Assembly (NCBI GenBank): GCA_028641055.1
Contig: CM054062.1
Span: forward strand, 181,778,860 to 181,842,859
Direction of reading: 5' to 3'
DNA from: Alopecurus myosuroides
Lineage: Eukaryota; Streptophyta; Magnoliopsida; Poales; Poaceae
Length of the DNA: 64,000 nucleotides
Positions 35,178-46,440 of this stretch are shown here, one piece after another. Below the pieces are notes generated by a model, which was not told where the DNA came from, ran no database searches, and saw only the letters and a list, made by a program, of their open reading frames with translations. Position 1 is the stretch's first letter, and every line of letters begins with the position of its first letter. Made by a program: the position numbers and the translations under genes.

Positions 35178-35555
35178 GTGGCCAGAAGAACGTTGGCCGC
35201 CGCGCTCGTAGTAGGGAATTATCACGGGAGAGGCCGGGTCGTGCGTCGCCGGCGGCGCATTGATTTTTTTTTTTCTCGTGCCTGGATTAAACCTAATTTA
35301 ACGACAACCCACCGGGATGAAAGGTTATTGCATTATAATGGCATTGGTGGGTAATTTTTACTTCAATCTAATCTAATGGTGATAAACTATCACCCCATAA
35401 AATAAACGGTCGGATATTTCTGATTTTTGTGGGATTTTCTAGAGTAATTCTCTTTTTTCTGGTGAGCCCGTCATGTACTTTTAATATATAATAGATAGAT
35501 TCAAGTGTTCTCACAGAAGATCTATGATTAAAATTGGTGGTAGTAAAGTCAAAGC

Positions 35556-38500
35556 TGTAACACCTGGGGTGTTACATGTTTGTTTTGCTTGCATCACATG
35601 CATCACATTGCTTTGCACCATGTTTGCATCACAACTGAACATTCAAATCAATTTAAACTTCCACCCCTGCTCAAAACTTCCAATTTCAAAATTGCAAACT
35701 AAACCACTCAATTGTTTTTCAATAATTTGAAATTGTTCTAATCCAATTGCTTGCTAATAAAATCTTTCCTTTTATCAAACCTCCTAATGGCAATTAAATT
35801 TCAAATCATTTTTCCTTCTTAATGGGCATGTTTCAAATTGTGGTTTAAACATTAATTTCTTGCAAACAAATAAATTAAACAATATTTTCATAATTGCTTG
35901 ACTTTATTAAGTAAAATTTGTTATTTCCAAAAAAAAATTCAAAATCAAACCTTATTTGGCAATCAACTAACAAATTAGAAATCAAATTAATTTTGAAGTT
36001 AATGTTAACATCACTTTTATGTGCTGTTCTGCAAAATAACCAAATGTATTTATAAACTAAATATAAAACCCTAAAACCCCAAAATCTTTTTTCCACCTTG
36101 TGAAAATAATGCTAACCCTTTTCTTTTATTTTCTGTTTTGCAAAACTAACACAAACAAGTTCATGAAAGGAAAACCCTAAACCCCCCCCTCCAAATTCTA
36201 TTCCTTCTCCCTCTTTTATCTTTTCCAAAAAAATTGTTCATATTGAAAAGCAAACAGCAAAAAAAAAAAAGAGAAGAGCATGGAGAAAGGGCAGCCCACT
36301 CCTTTCTTTCTTTCTCCCCCAGCCCATTCCTTTCCTCTCCTTTCTGGCCCACCCCCCTCCTTATTCTGTCGTCTTCCTCCTAGCGACCACCTCCTCTGTA
36401 CGATTCCCTTTACACCATCCGATCATCCCCACCCCTACCCGATTCTCTGCCGTACAGGAGCTACTCCCCCCATATATCCCCTTCCCCCTCTGCTAAACCT
36501 AGCTAGCCCTACTCCTTCCCCCTCCTAGCGCCGCCGTCCTCTCTATTTCCCCCTCCTCTCTGCTAGTTTTTACCTGAACCTAACTGAACCACCGAGACCA
36601 CCACCTGCCTCCTCACCGCGGCGACAACCTGGGCACCTCGAGGAGCAGTTGGTGAGGGGAATGGAAATGTGGAGGTCCACTGAGGCTCGCCGTCCCCTCG
36701 CCCGCTGCCGGGAGCCCCCGAGGTGGCCGCGCCGTCGCCGGACTTTCTACCTCGCCACTGTCAGTCGACAGGGTCGACAGCCGCTCGACGCCAGCGAGGT
36801 GAGCAGGGCCACCTCTCTCCTTTCCCTCCTTCCATCTCCACGCTCGCCCCGCACCCCACACATCCACGCACACCACCGCGAGCGCCCCTCCCCCGTAGTG
36901 CACCGCCGGCGTGCTGCCCACGATCGATGCCTCTGTCCGTCAGGTTCAGCGATCCGTGAAATTCAGTTAACGTGCGTAGTTGTACAATATCTTTCGTCAG
37001 TCTGCTATGGTATCACAACCACACGATCAACGCACTGGTTGCGTTCTGTTCCGCGCAGCGCCAGCGTCCCGGGTTCGAGACCCCGCGGGCGCACCACCCC
37101 TTTTCCCTTTTTATTCCACCGCGCGCGCGCAGGCCCACACGTCATAGACCTCTGTTGACACCTCACAGCTCACCCGCCTGCGTGGCTGCCACCTGGGCAC
37201 GGGCCCGCACGGCAACGGCTCAGGCTAGGGGGGCACTGGGTGCACAACGCCCCAGGGGCCTCTCTGTGATTCTAAATCTTCCTTTAGGCCCCCTGTTTTT
37301 ACAGATTAGCCCCCAAACTTAAAATGAACCTAACTTTTATTTTCCAAACTCAAATAATAAAAATAAAATATGTTTTCTGGCCCAAATTTAATACTCTATC
37401 TAACTACATCATTTGTTTACTGTTTTGGATTTTCAAAATGCAATTCAAATTTGAATTCAAATAATTCAATTGTAATTTGCAACAATTCATAAATAATTCA
37501 TACTAATTCCAAATAATGCAAATAAAATATGTTTTCCATGCCATTTTGAATAAACTATTCAAATATAAATTTTGTTTCATTGTTTGAATAATTTAAATTG
37601 CCTAACTAATTTAATATTTGTTTAATTCATTTAAATTTGATAAAATCATAACTTGCTCAAAATAAAATAATTTTGAACATGCAAAATATGTTTTCAAACC
37701 ATCAAAGTGTGAACTTTTCAAATGTGAGTTTGAACTTATGTTTTGAATAAATAAAATTCAAATAATATTCAAACTTGTTTTAAATTCAATTAAAACTTGT
37801 TTACTATTGTTTAATTCATAATTAAATTATCCTAACTCCTATTTCAATATTTGAAACATGTAATCCACCTAAAATTTTGTGTTCTAATCAAATATAAACT
37901 TTGTTAATTGTTTTGCACACTTTAAGTTGATGAAAACAATAATTGTTTGTGTGACATGTTTAAGTAACCAAACTTTCCTAAACTTAATAAATGATTTCCA
38001 AAACTTGTTAAATCCTTTTAACACTTGCATCCATCATTGTTATTTGTTGTTATTTTTTTGTTATCATCATGCATGCATCATGATAAACCACTTGCACATG
38101 TTAACTAATTGTAGATCATTGCTTCAACATTAACATGTGCATCCATATGCAACTCACATTGCATATGGGTCCAATTAAATGGTGTTATCTTGTTAAGTAG
38201 TTCACCTTGATGCATCTTTAAACCTGTCATGCATCCATGTCTTGATCATGCTGGATCTTTTGCCCTAGTAGTAATTGTTGCATCTGGTGTTTGTTCGAGG
38301 TTCGTTGCTTTTTCCCGGATAGGACGTTGAGATGATGTGAGCAACGACAAGTTCTGCTACCTTGCGGGATCTCAGGCAAGTATACTCACTTGCTGCCAAA
38401 TGGCTGCCTTTCATCACTTGTTACCGATACTTTCCGTTGTTCTGTTCTGCTCGCCTTAGTAGTAGTTATTTCTGTTACGAACCCATCACATGAATCCCTT

Positions 38501-39990
38501 AACCTTGATATTGCCTCACCTCCATACCCATAACCATTGCTTGTTGCCCGTGTCTTACTAGCATGCTTAGGTTGTTTTGCTCGAGTCTGTTACCCGTTAC
38601 TTTCCGTTACTAGATTACTTTTATGTTCTGGGGGCTCGATGTTTAATCAATCAATAAATCATGCTACTGTTATTGTTAAATAATAATTTGATGATAAGGC
38701 ACCGGCAGGAGGACCTTTGTGGTTTTGAGGCCGGCTAGTGTCGACCCCCCCTAATTAGGAAAAGGGTCTTGTCTACTGATCCATGATGAGCGCACTACCC
38801 GCATGTGGGAAGCGAGTATGGGCGCCCCCCTCAATTTGACTCGATTCGCATCTCGTCCAAATCGCCACACGTAGTTCGGGCTTTCCATTTGCTGCATGCA
38901 TGATCTTGCGAGCCCTTGGATCCCGGGTGGAACTTTTGTAGTCGGCATTTAGGGCGGCGTGGTCTTCCAGTGCTATGAGGGTCCCCTTTTCTTCGGGGGC
39001 TCGATTAGCCGCGCACGCACAGCACGTGGTGCTTTGGGCTTGATGCGAAGAAGAGTTGAGTTGTGTAGAGTACCTCGCTTGGTGGGTTAGCTCCCCATCT
39101 GGCAGGTTATTCTTGCGTGTACGGCTAAATTGGTGCAACCCTGCAGGGATAATCTTCTCGAGAAGCCGTGTTTTCCGCGGTTATGGATTACTTGGTGAAA
39201 GTACTGGCTAACAAGTACTCAGGACAACTTAAACCTTATGATTAACAATCTTTCACCCAATGATTAACAATTTGACTAGTAATAGGCTTATTGACACAAT
39301 AATCTGAACCAACATTAACCCAACTGTGTGAGTTATCCTCGGATTGCTTCTTCGGACAAGGGGAGAGATCCAGGATGGGTTTGTTTTGGTTTTACTTTCA
39401 GTTGGTTACAATACTCGATCTTATCTTCTTTCTGTTAGCCGGAAGTTGTAGTAGCTCTCTGTAGTTGGTTAGTGCAGCCTGCTGACGCTTATTTGCAATA
39501 ACCCCTTCCTTTCCGTTGATCCTAAAGTATTTGTATCTTGTGATGACTGGCTACGCCGGTATCTTGTGAGTATGGTTTATCCACTTGCCAGTACTTAACC
39601 GTACTGACCCACGAATCTCTTTCGTGGCTGCATATTCAACATTGCAGTCAACAGGTTTGAAGTCTGACGACGTTAGCTTGGGAATCCCTCCGGCTTGGCC
39701 TGGGCAGGGATTGGACGCTCTCGGTTATCTTCAGGACTCTTAGTCCAATTTGGATCTTGTCCGTAGCCGGGCGCTATGTTGTTTCTTCCGCTGTTATTTG
39801 GATCTTTGTAATGTATCAGTTGTAACCCTGGCTCGTTTGAGTCATCTTGTATCTATCTGTTTCTGTTGTAATTGTGGAATATTCGTGAACTATTGTAATG
39901 TTATCACAAGTGGCAACCTGGAATCGGTTATTATGTGGATTTTGGCGGGAATGCTGAAATCTGCATAATGCCCGATCTCGGGGCGTCACA
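35556..39990 (+). repeat. Solo LTR of gypsy-like family B, 4.4 kb
   Basis: It runs from TGTAACACCTGGGG to CGGGGCGTCACA and is flanked by AAAGC (35551-35555 and 39991-39995). No internal domain is present, so it is a solo LTR formed by LTR-LTR recombination. It is colinear with 1-4076 in the opposite orientation. AT-rich arms surround a GC-rich core (36280-37250). No gene is supported in it. Confidence 0.9.
37036..37090 (+). other. tRNA-like segment with B-box in solo LTR
   Basis: GGTTCGAGACC at 37072-37082 matches the Pol III B-box, with CACTGGTTGCGTTCTG upstream as a weak A-box and a GC-rich context closing around it. It occupies the same LTR offset (about 1.5 kb) as the segment at 2576-2660 in the other copy. 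Confidence 0.45.
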
Positions 39991-40007
39991 AAAGCAATCC
40001 AAACAAA

Positions 40008-41438
40008 TTAACTCATTATATAGTGGATACCATGCTTCAACTGTGCTACACTGATATATATATAAGAAAGTAATGGCCGAGTAGTAGTACACATAATTTT
40101 CTTCTCATGTTTAGTATAATCATCATGTAAATTGCAACTTAGTTTGCAAATATAAGTGAAGTATAAATCAGTAGCATATGTACTTATCATGGTTTGTTGC
40201 AAATCAAACATATGTGGAGAATCATGCTTAGATTTAGCAAATTGTACACAATCCAAACGAGGTAACACAATGTTCAATTCAGCAATTTTATCACAAGTAA
40301 TACATATGTTATCCACCATAAAAATTTCATTCATGTTATAGTCACCAACCAAATTAAAAATAAAGCAAGTAGCATAGGTGCTAGAATTGATATATGAAAT
40401 TTCAGCAATCCTATTCATAGCACATTGCACATTAATTGGTTCATGTAACATGATGGAATATACAATATTAATAGGTGGTATTTTAGCAAGCACTTCTTTA
40501 TGTGTAATCAAGACCACATGATCAAAATTCGAAATATTCAAAATATCACATGATGGTGGACTATATGTGACTATCAACTCAGAAGAATTAACTAGCACAT
40601 TAGTAGACTCACAAAAAGTTGTACTTGTAAGTGGTAGCTCGAAATCAGTACCAATGTCAATGACATCCTCCTCAAAAATAATAGGCACTGATTCATCTCT
40701 CTCAAGTGTAGATGCAGGTTGTACTATTGATGGCTCCCTTTCTTCAAGAGTAACCTGCATATCACAAGAAATAATACTAGACACAATGGTATGCTCCTCC
40801 AATGGATGTGATGATGGTGGTGGTGGTGCAGGTTGTACTATAGGCTCCCTTTCTTCAAAAGCAACCTGCACATCACAAGACACAACACTAGGAGTAGACA
40901 TAGTTACATTAGTAGAAACAGCCTCATAGGTCTTCTTAACCTCTACCAATCTCATAACCAATGGTTGATGTCTAATTCTTTTAAATGTTGTAAGATTTTC
41001 ATGTATTATCCAGTCTCTCTTATTATTCCAAAAGAATTGCAAATCAGGATAATGGCTATCAAAATTAACATTATATGTATTGCACCACATTGCACTCAAC
41101 AAAAGGTGACAGCAAGTAAATGTTCTAGGAAGCACATTACACCTAATTCGTACCGTATGATCATGAATAGTTAATGGAATCCAGGTAGCATGAGTAATGT
41201 GAAGTGTAGCATCATTAGTTTTTAACATAAATGAACTGCGAGTTGCATAAGATGTCAACTGTAATGCTTCAATAACCTCAATACTAACAAAATTAGACCG
41301 TGTACCCTTATCAAGGGTAATAGCAACAGTACTACCATTGATGTCTCCTGTGAAGTGGAACAAATTCGCTGCAGGTATTCCACTAGAATCCTCCTCCCAG
41401 AAAGCATCACTGCACATAGAAGAACTACAAAACTCCAT
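40008..41438 (-). pseudogene. E3 ORF with retropepsin-like domain, Asp site degenerate
   Basis: A 476-codon open frame on the minus strand begins at 41438. Residues about 27-60 (FTGDINGSTVAITLDKGTRSNFVS) match the first lobe of a retroviral-type aspartic protease, where plant gypsy proteins have LxDSGATxNF; here D-K-G replaces D-S-G. A second part (LPRTFTCCHLLLSAMW) resembles the following protease strand (GCDVILGMDWL type). The rest is Ser/Glu/Val-rich or unrecognised. The frame is intact, but no RT, RNase H or integrase follows, so E3 would depend on other elements. Confidence 0.6.
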
Positions 41439-43245
41439 TGATTAACGTGTTAGTAACAAAATAACAATGGGATGTGGTGTTCTCTCACAACTCACTCAAA
41501 AATCTAGCAAGACAATAGATTATCTTACCGTTCCAAAGTGAATAGAAATACTTACCAACAAGTAGTGGCAACTAATATGCTTTGATGTGAAGAAGAGAAT
41601 ACCCAGGGTGTTAACAATCGCATGACAAACAAGATATACGGTGGGGCTTGGTATGGATACCTAACAACACCAAAATAACAATTCCTATTTGCTGTCCAAT
41701 GTGATAAAATAACACCTAAGGAAACACACACCAAATATGAAGACCAATGTGGCAATGCAAATATATGGAGGAAATTTTGCAATGCACTGGAAAGACAATA
41801 GCCAAACTCAAATAATATTCAGGCACAAGATTGCTCAATGGTGTGTCAATATAGCAATAGTGAAAACAACTCCACAAATATATCAATATATCTCAAGGCC
41901 TTTTTGCTTTTTCTCAATTCTGTTTTTCTCTTTTTCTCTTTTCTCTTTTTTTTATACTTTTTACTGGCCAAATAACAACACTAGGAGCAATGCTATCAAG
42001 TGAGAAAAATGCTATGAACAATGTGACACAAATAAGATAAAGAGCAGCCTGAAAACGAGCAAAAGATAGCTAGTCTTATTAGGTAAGGTACCTACTTATT
42101 GCTGTAGAATGGCTTTGGCTAAGGCTGACAAAGTTCAGCACAGAAATCTAGGAAGAAAATAGCTTACGAGCATTGGCCCGCAACAGGGAACAAGTCCACG
42201 GAAAAATAACACGGCAAAACAGCTTGCGCAGGTGTTTTCTGCTGAGTTTCGGCAGTGAGTTTTGGCGCTTTATTGCCTGGTGATGGCCCTCGGACTCCGA
42301 CCGGGATAGTGCGCGCGAGGCGCGTGGACTGACACGGTTAGTAGCATGGATCGGTGCGCTCGACCACGGAAACCAACCCGACAAGGAGCGCGCGCGCGGG
42401 TTTCAAGATACGACCGCTGCGACGTGGTTTCTTTCGCGGTGCACGCGACCGCGCGTGGACCAAGTCCAGGAAAAGCGAGCAGCCACGAGGTGGGGCGCGC
42501 GCGGTGGATTCTGACACGGAAACGTGCGAGCGGGATGTGCTCAATCACGCGTTTTGATTGGTGGTGGACTCCAGCTGGAATCGGCGGAACAGACAAGGAT
42601 GCGGTCGGAACGAGATCAACGATGTTTTTGCCTGGTAGTGGCTGCGCGTCGCTGGTCGCTCGGCGCGGCAGTAATTTGGCGGTTAGCGGATGGAAACGCG
42701 CGCACGATGGTTCCAGTAGGAAGGGCGAGCGAATCCAGGAATCTGTAAACGGAAACAACAGCACGCGCGCGTTATTCGGTGGACCAACAACACGGATGCG
42801 GTTCACGCTGATTCGAACGCTCGGTATGCTCACCACGAGCGGATCTGCGCCAGAATACGGACAAAACGAGCGATGGGAAATGATTGCAAACAGCGCGGTA
42901 GCGGATCGGCAGGTGAAAATTGTTGCCCAATCCGATCCCAGCAAGGAATCCGATGGTGGCTAGGGCAATGCGCAACATATTTGGCAAATATTTTTGGTGG
43001 GATTTTCTGGTATAGATGTAAACAAAAGATGAACTAGATGAACCCTAACCCTAATAGACAAAAAACTAAAAACAGAAAAACGGGAACGCAAATCAACAAG
43101 AAACAGCAACTAGTAGATGCAAATTGGTGTTGATCTAGGCTCTGGCAATGAACGACACTATTTTTGTGGGGCAATTTTCTGGATAGGAAATAAAAACACT
43201 CAAACTAAAGGGAAAATATGATAGCTCACCCAGGCAACCTGTAAA
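41439..43245 (-). other. E3 5' leader region
   Basis: A long untranslated region between the PBS and the ORF. The GC-rich part at 42280-42960 has long open frames on both strands, without recognisable domains. An AT-rich stretch with T runs occurs at 41900-41960. Confidence 0.5.
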
Positions 43246-43258
43246 TCTGATACCAAGA
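43246..43258 (-). other. Primer-binding site of E3
   Basis: TGGTATCAGA on the minus strand (43255-43246), three bases inside the 5' LTR, matches the first ten bases of the initiator-tRNA-Met PBS. It fixes the element's orientation. Confidence 0.75.
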
Positions 43259-44107
43259 TAATAAGGGGTGGCCCAATCTTCTCAGTGAACTCACAGACAA
43301 CTCCAGTATGATAACTAGTGCGCCACTAAGAACTCTCCCGGCTGATCCCTGATGCCAATGCAAAAGATAGCAACCCCAAGGATATTCTCAATCCACACTC
43401 TTGCACAACTAATCCACCGACTACAAGTGGTACTGTACCGTTTTATTCCCAGTGGAACAGCAGGTATCACGTAAAGTTTGCAGACGAACTTCCAAATGAA
43501 AGGCTTACAAGCAGTTTCAATCTAGAGGTCTAGGGTTTTTGGGTTTAACGTAGTCTAATCTATTCCACACGCAGGTGGTAGCTATATATGAGGGAGGGGT
43601 GTTTCAACCAACTCGGATACAAACTGACCCAACATGGGTGCAGCCAATTGGACTCGATTTGGAAACTGGCAGAAAACTATTCGTGGATTGTTTCGGTCAC
43701 CACGGCTTGCACGAGTCGAATTTGTTGATGGGGCCGGATCCATTGGAAAGCCCATCAAATTTCCTAATCGGATTGTGCTTGTTTGCTGTATTTGGAGCCC
43801 GTATGAAGAATTCATGACTATTTAAAATTCGGGACTTCTGGCCGTCCGAACTGAAACATTATTTCCTTGTTGTTGTTTTCCACGCCTCCTTCTCTTGCTC
43901 CTTGCTTCCTCTTCTCCATCCATGTTTGTGTTATTAATAAACCTAATCATACATAAATTCATAGGCTTAGGTAGTATAACATTCTCATAAACACAAACAT
44001 TATTTGTTAGGAAAGAATTCACCTTATAATAAACATCAGTGAGGCTTAATATTTCGTTCCAACTCAAGCATGAATAAACCTCATGGACCTCTATTATGTC
44101 TCTATCA
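43259..44107 (-). repeat. 5' LTR of E3
   Basis: 849 bp matching 29868-30752. The minus-strand start is TGATAGAGACATAATAG at 44107 and the end at 43259 reads CCTTATTA instead of CCTTATCA. Confidence 0.9.
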
Positions 44108-44112
44108 GTCTC

Positions 44113-45174
44113 TCTATTCGAATCCCCCAATGAGAAGGCATTGGTCCGACCTACATGTCTCATGGCAAAAGCCACCACGGTAATATCTTCCACCTCCAAG
44201 TCTATTGCTACTAGTTCTCCCTCATTATTGGATTGTGTTGAAAACATTGTGGATGATGAGGAGACCAAGAATCTTAGCTCTTGTCTATGTAGTCTTGAAG
44301 GTGAAACCAAGGAAAAGGTAAAGGCCCTCTTGAGGCAAATTTATGATGCTAACTCTCTCAGATATGAGAAGGAAGAGATCATCACGACCTTGGAGAGCTA
44401 TAGCGGTGGTCATGAGAATCATGACAATGAGCTTGTAGAAGCTCTTGAGAAAGAAAGTTCCTTGAGAGCCTCTCTTGAAGAGAGACTATCTAGTCTAGAA
44501 GAGACTTATGCTATTAGTGTTTCCAAACTTAGGAAGGACAATGAAAAATCTCTTTATTTACTTAAAATCTTTGAAGACGAAGAGTTGAATCTAGGGATAG
44601 CTCATGAGGAACTTGTTGAGCGTCATAGAAAACTAGAAAAGGAGTTCACGTCTCTTAAAGAAATCCATGACAAACTCACCATATCTCGAAATAAGCTTCT
44701 AGCTCAACAATTTAATAAGAAAGTGACTTCCTCCTCTAATAGTATTGTTATCATTCCTACCTCTTGTACTACTACTAACCTTGTAGGAAGAGAGAAAATT
44801 CTCAATGACGCCATAAGCTCTCAAGGAGCCAAGAAAGGAAAGGAAGGGCTTGGTTTCGTTGCCAAGTCAAAGAAGAAAACCAAGAATGTCACCTCTTCCT
44901 CTCAGAATGTTGTCTTTGTGAAAGAGGGAGAGGTGACCAAGGAGAAGGATACCAACGCCGTGGTGGGTGATGATACCTCTAGGGGGAGCATCACTCACAA
45001 CGACTTTGCCGGAAAATATAACCCCTCTTATGTTCTTATGAAATCTAGAGATGGTCATGTTTATGCTAAATACGTTGGTACTTCTTATGGTGATGATTAT
45101 CATTGGACTATTTGGGTTCCTAAAACCCTTGTTACTAACAAAAGAGGACCCATTGAAGGATGGGTACCTAAATA
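44113..45174 (+). pseudogene. Copia-2 gag-pol continuation: coiled-coil part
   Basis: It resumes the gag frame after the E3 site. Residues include a long charged heptad region (EALEKESSLRASLEERL, AHEELVERHRKLEKEF) typical of the Gag C-part or spacer of SIRE-type elements. It ends with a TAA near 45173 just before the protease. Confidence 0.65.
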
Positions 45175-45214
45175 AAGAAATTGATCTCTTGTAGGGAAGT
45201 TCTTCCGGGTCGGG

Positions 45215-46440
45215 TAGATGGACGGTGGATAGTGGTGCATCCCAACATATGACCGGAAGCAATGACGCAATGTGCAATATTGAACCTCCATTACCTCATC
45301 TCAATTGCGTCACTATTGGTGACAACTTCGAACTTAAGGTATTGGGACGAGGCAAGGTGGCTATCTCAAATGATGTATGAATTGAGAATGTTCTCCTTGT
45401 TGAGTCCCTTGGTTATAACTTGATGTCCGTTCTTCAACTTGCAAATTGTGGTTTTACCTCTTTCTTCAATAAAGAGAATGTGATCGTCACTTGGGAAACA
45501 ACTCTTAAAGTAGCCTTTGTTGGGTTTGTCGAGAACGGCATGTATGTAGTGGACTTCTCCAAAGGAGACACGTGTGCCGCGACATGCCTAATGGCTAAAG
45601 TTCATGTGGGATGACTTTGGCATCGCCGGTTAGCCCACACCAATATGAGAATGTTGCATGACCTTCAAAGTGGCAATCATGTTCTAGGACTAACCAAAGC
45701 TAAGTTTGCTAAATATTGTGTGTGTAGTTCTTTCACCTTTGGAAAGAAACATGGAGAACTTCACCCAACCAAGACTAATATCTCCACCACAAGAATTCTT
45801 GAGCTCATTCATTAAGTATTGCTTGGTGATTGTGGATGATTATTCAAGATATTTTTGGGTGTATTTCTTCAAGAGGAAGAGTGAGACTCAAGAGAGAGTT
45901 ATTGAGTTTATCACTCTAGTGGAGCGCCAACACAATGCTTCCATATTGGCCATCCGGAGTGATAATGGTACGGAGTTCAAGAACTATACCGTTGAGGGTT
46001 TTCTTAGTGAAGAGGGAATTTCTCACCAATACTCCTCTCCCTACACCCCTCAACAAAATGGTGCTGCGGAAAGAAAGAACCAGACTTTGATGGATGCGGC
46101 TAGGACAATGATTGCGGAGTTCGGTTCTCCTTATAACTTTTGGGACGAAGCCGTCTCCACCGCGTGTCATGCTACCAACCGGTTATATCTCCGCAAGATC
46201 TTGAACAAGACTCCCTATAAAATTCTCACGGGAAAGAACCGGACATATCTTACTTCAAGGTCTTTGGTTGCAAGTGCTTCATTCGCAAGAAAGGTAAATG
46301 TTTGTCAAAATTTGAGACCAAATCTTATGAGGGTATTTTTGTTGGCTATGCCACAAATTCTCATGCCTATAGAGTCTACAACAAGTCCACTGGACAAGTT
46401 GAAGAAGCTATAGACGTGGTGTTTGATGAGGATAACGACT
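45215..46440 (+). pseudogene. Copia-2 protease and integrase, frameshifted
   Basis: Protease motif DSGASQHMTG starts at 45228. The GAG-pre-integrase part ends with the stop at 45612 followed by LWHRRLAHTN. Integrase core motifs are VDDYSRYFWVYFF, IRSDNGTEF and YTPQQNGAAERKN, so the D, D, E residues are present. Frameshifts lie near 45790-45830 and 46240-46260; the C-part continues as KFETKSYEGIFVGY in another frame. Confidence 0.8.

Larger units (their letters stand above)
31137..35499 (-). mobile_element. Helitron (minus strand), non-autonomous
   Basis: On the minus strand the 3' end reads CCCGCGCA-TG-TGCGCGGG (31166-31149), then CCACTTTG and CTAG (31140-31137), followed by host T. This is the Helitron 3' signature: short GC hairpin, then CTRR. 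The 5' end starts TCTATCTATTATATATTAAAAG at 35499, preceded by host A, so it inserted between A and T. No Rep/helicase coding region is present. It contains a 663-bp tandem duplication and exon-like segments. Confidence 0.75.
29868..44107 (-). mobile_element. E3: minus-strand non-autonomous gypsy-like element
   Basis: LTRs are at 44107-43259 (5') and 30752-29868 (3'), flanked by GTCTC (29863-29867 and 44108-44112). On the minus strand the 5' LTR is followed by TCTTGGTATCAGATTTAC (PBS) and the 3' LTR is preceded by GAAGAAAGGGAGGA (polypurine tract). The only sizeable ORF is 41438-40008; no RT or integrase is present. It carries a Helitron and a solo LTR. Without them it is about 5.4 kb. Confidence 0.9.

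Noticed and set aside
36613..37158. Possible gene in the GC-rich core of the solo LTR
   Set aside because: Same kind of GC-rich LTR core; no domains, and the open frames do not correspond between the two family-B copies.
42270..42963. Two overlapping opposite ORFs of over 200 codons in the E3 leader
   Set aside because: GC-rich leader without recognisable motifs, start context or splice signals; probably chance.
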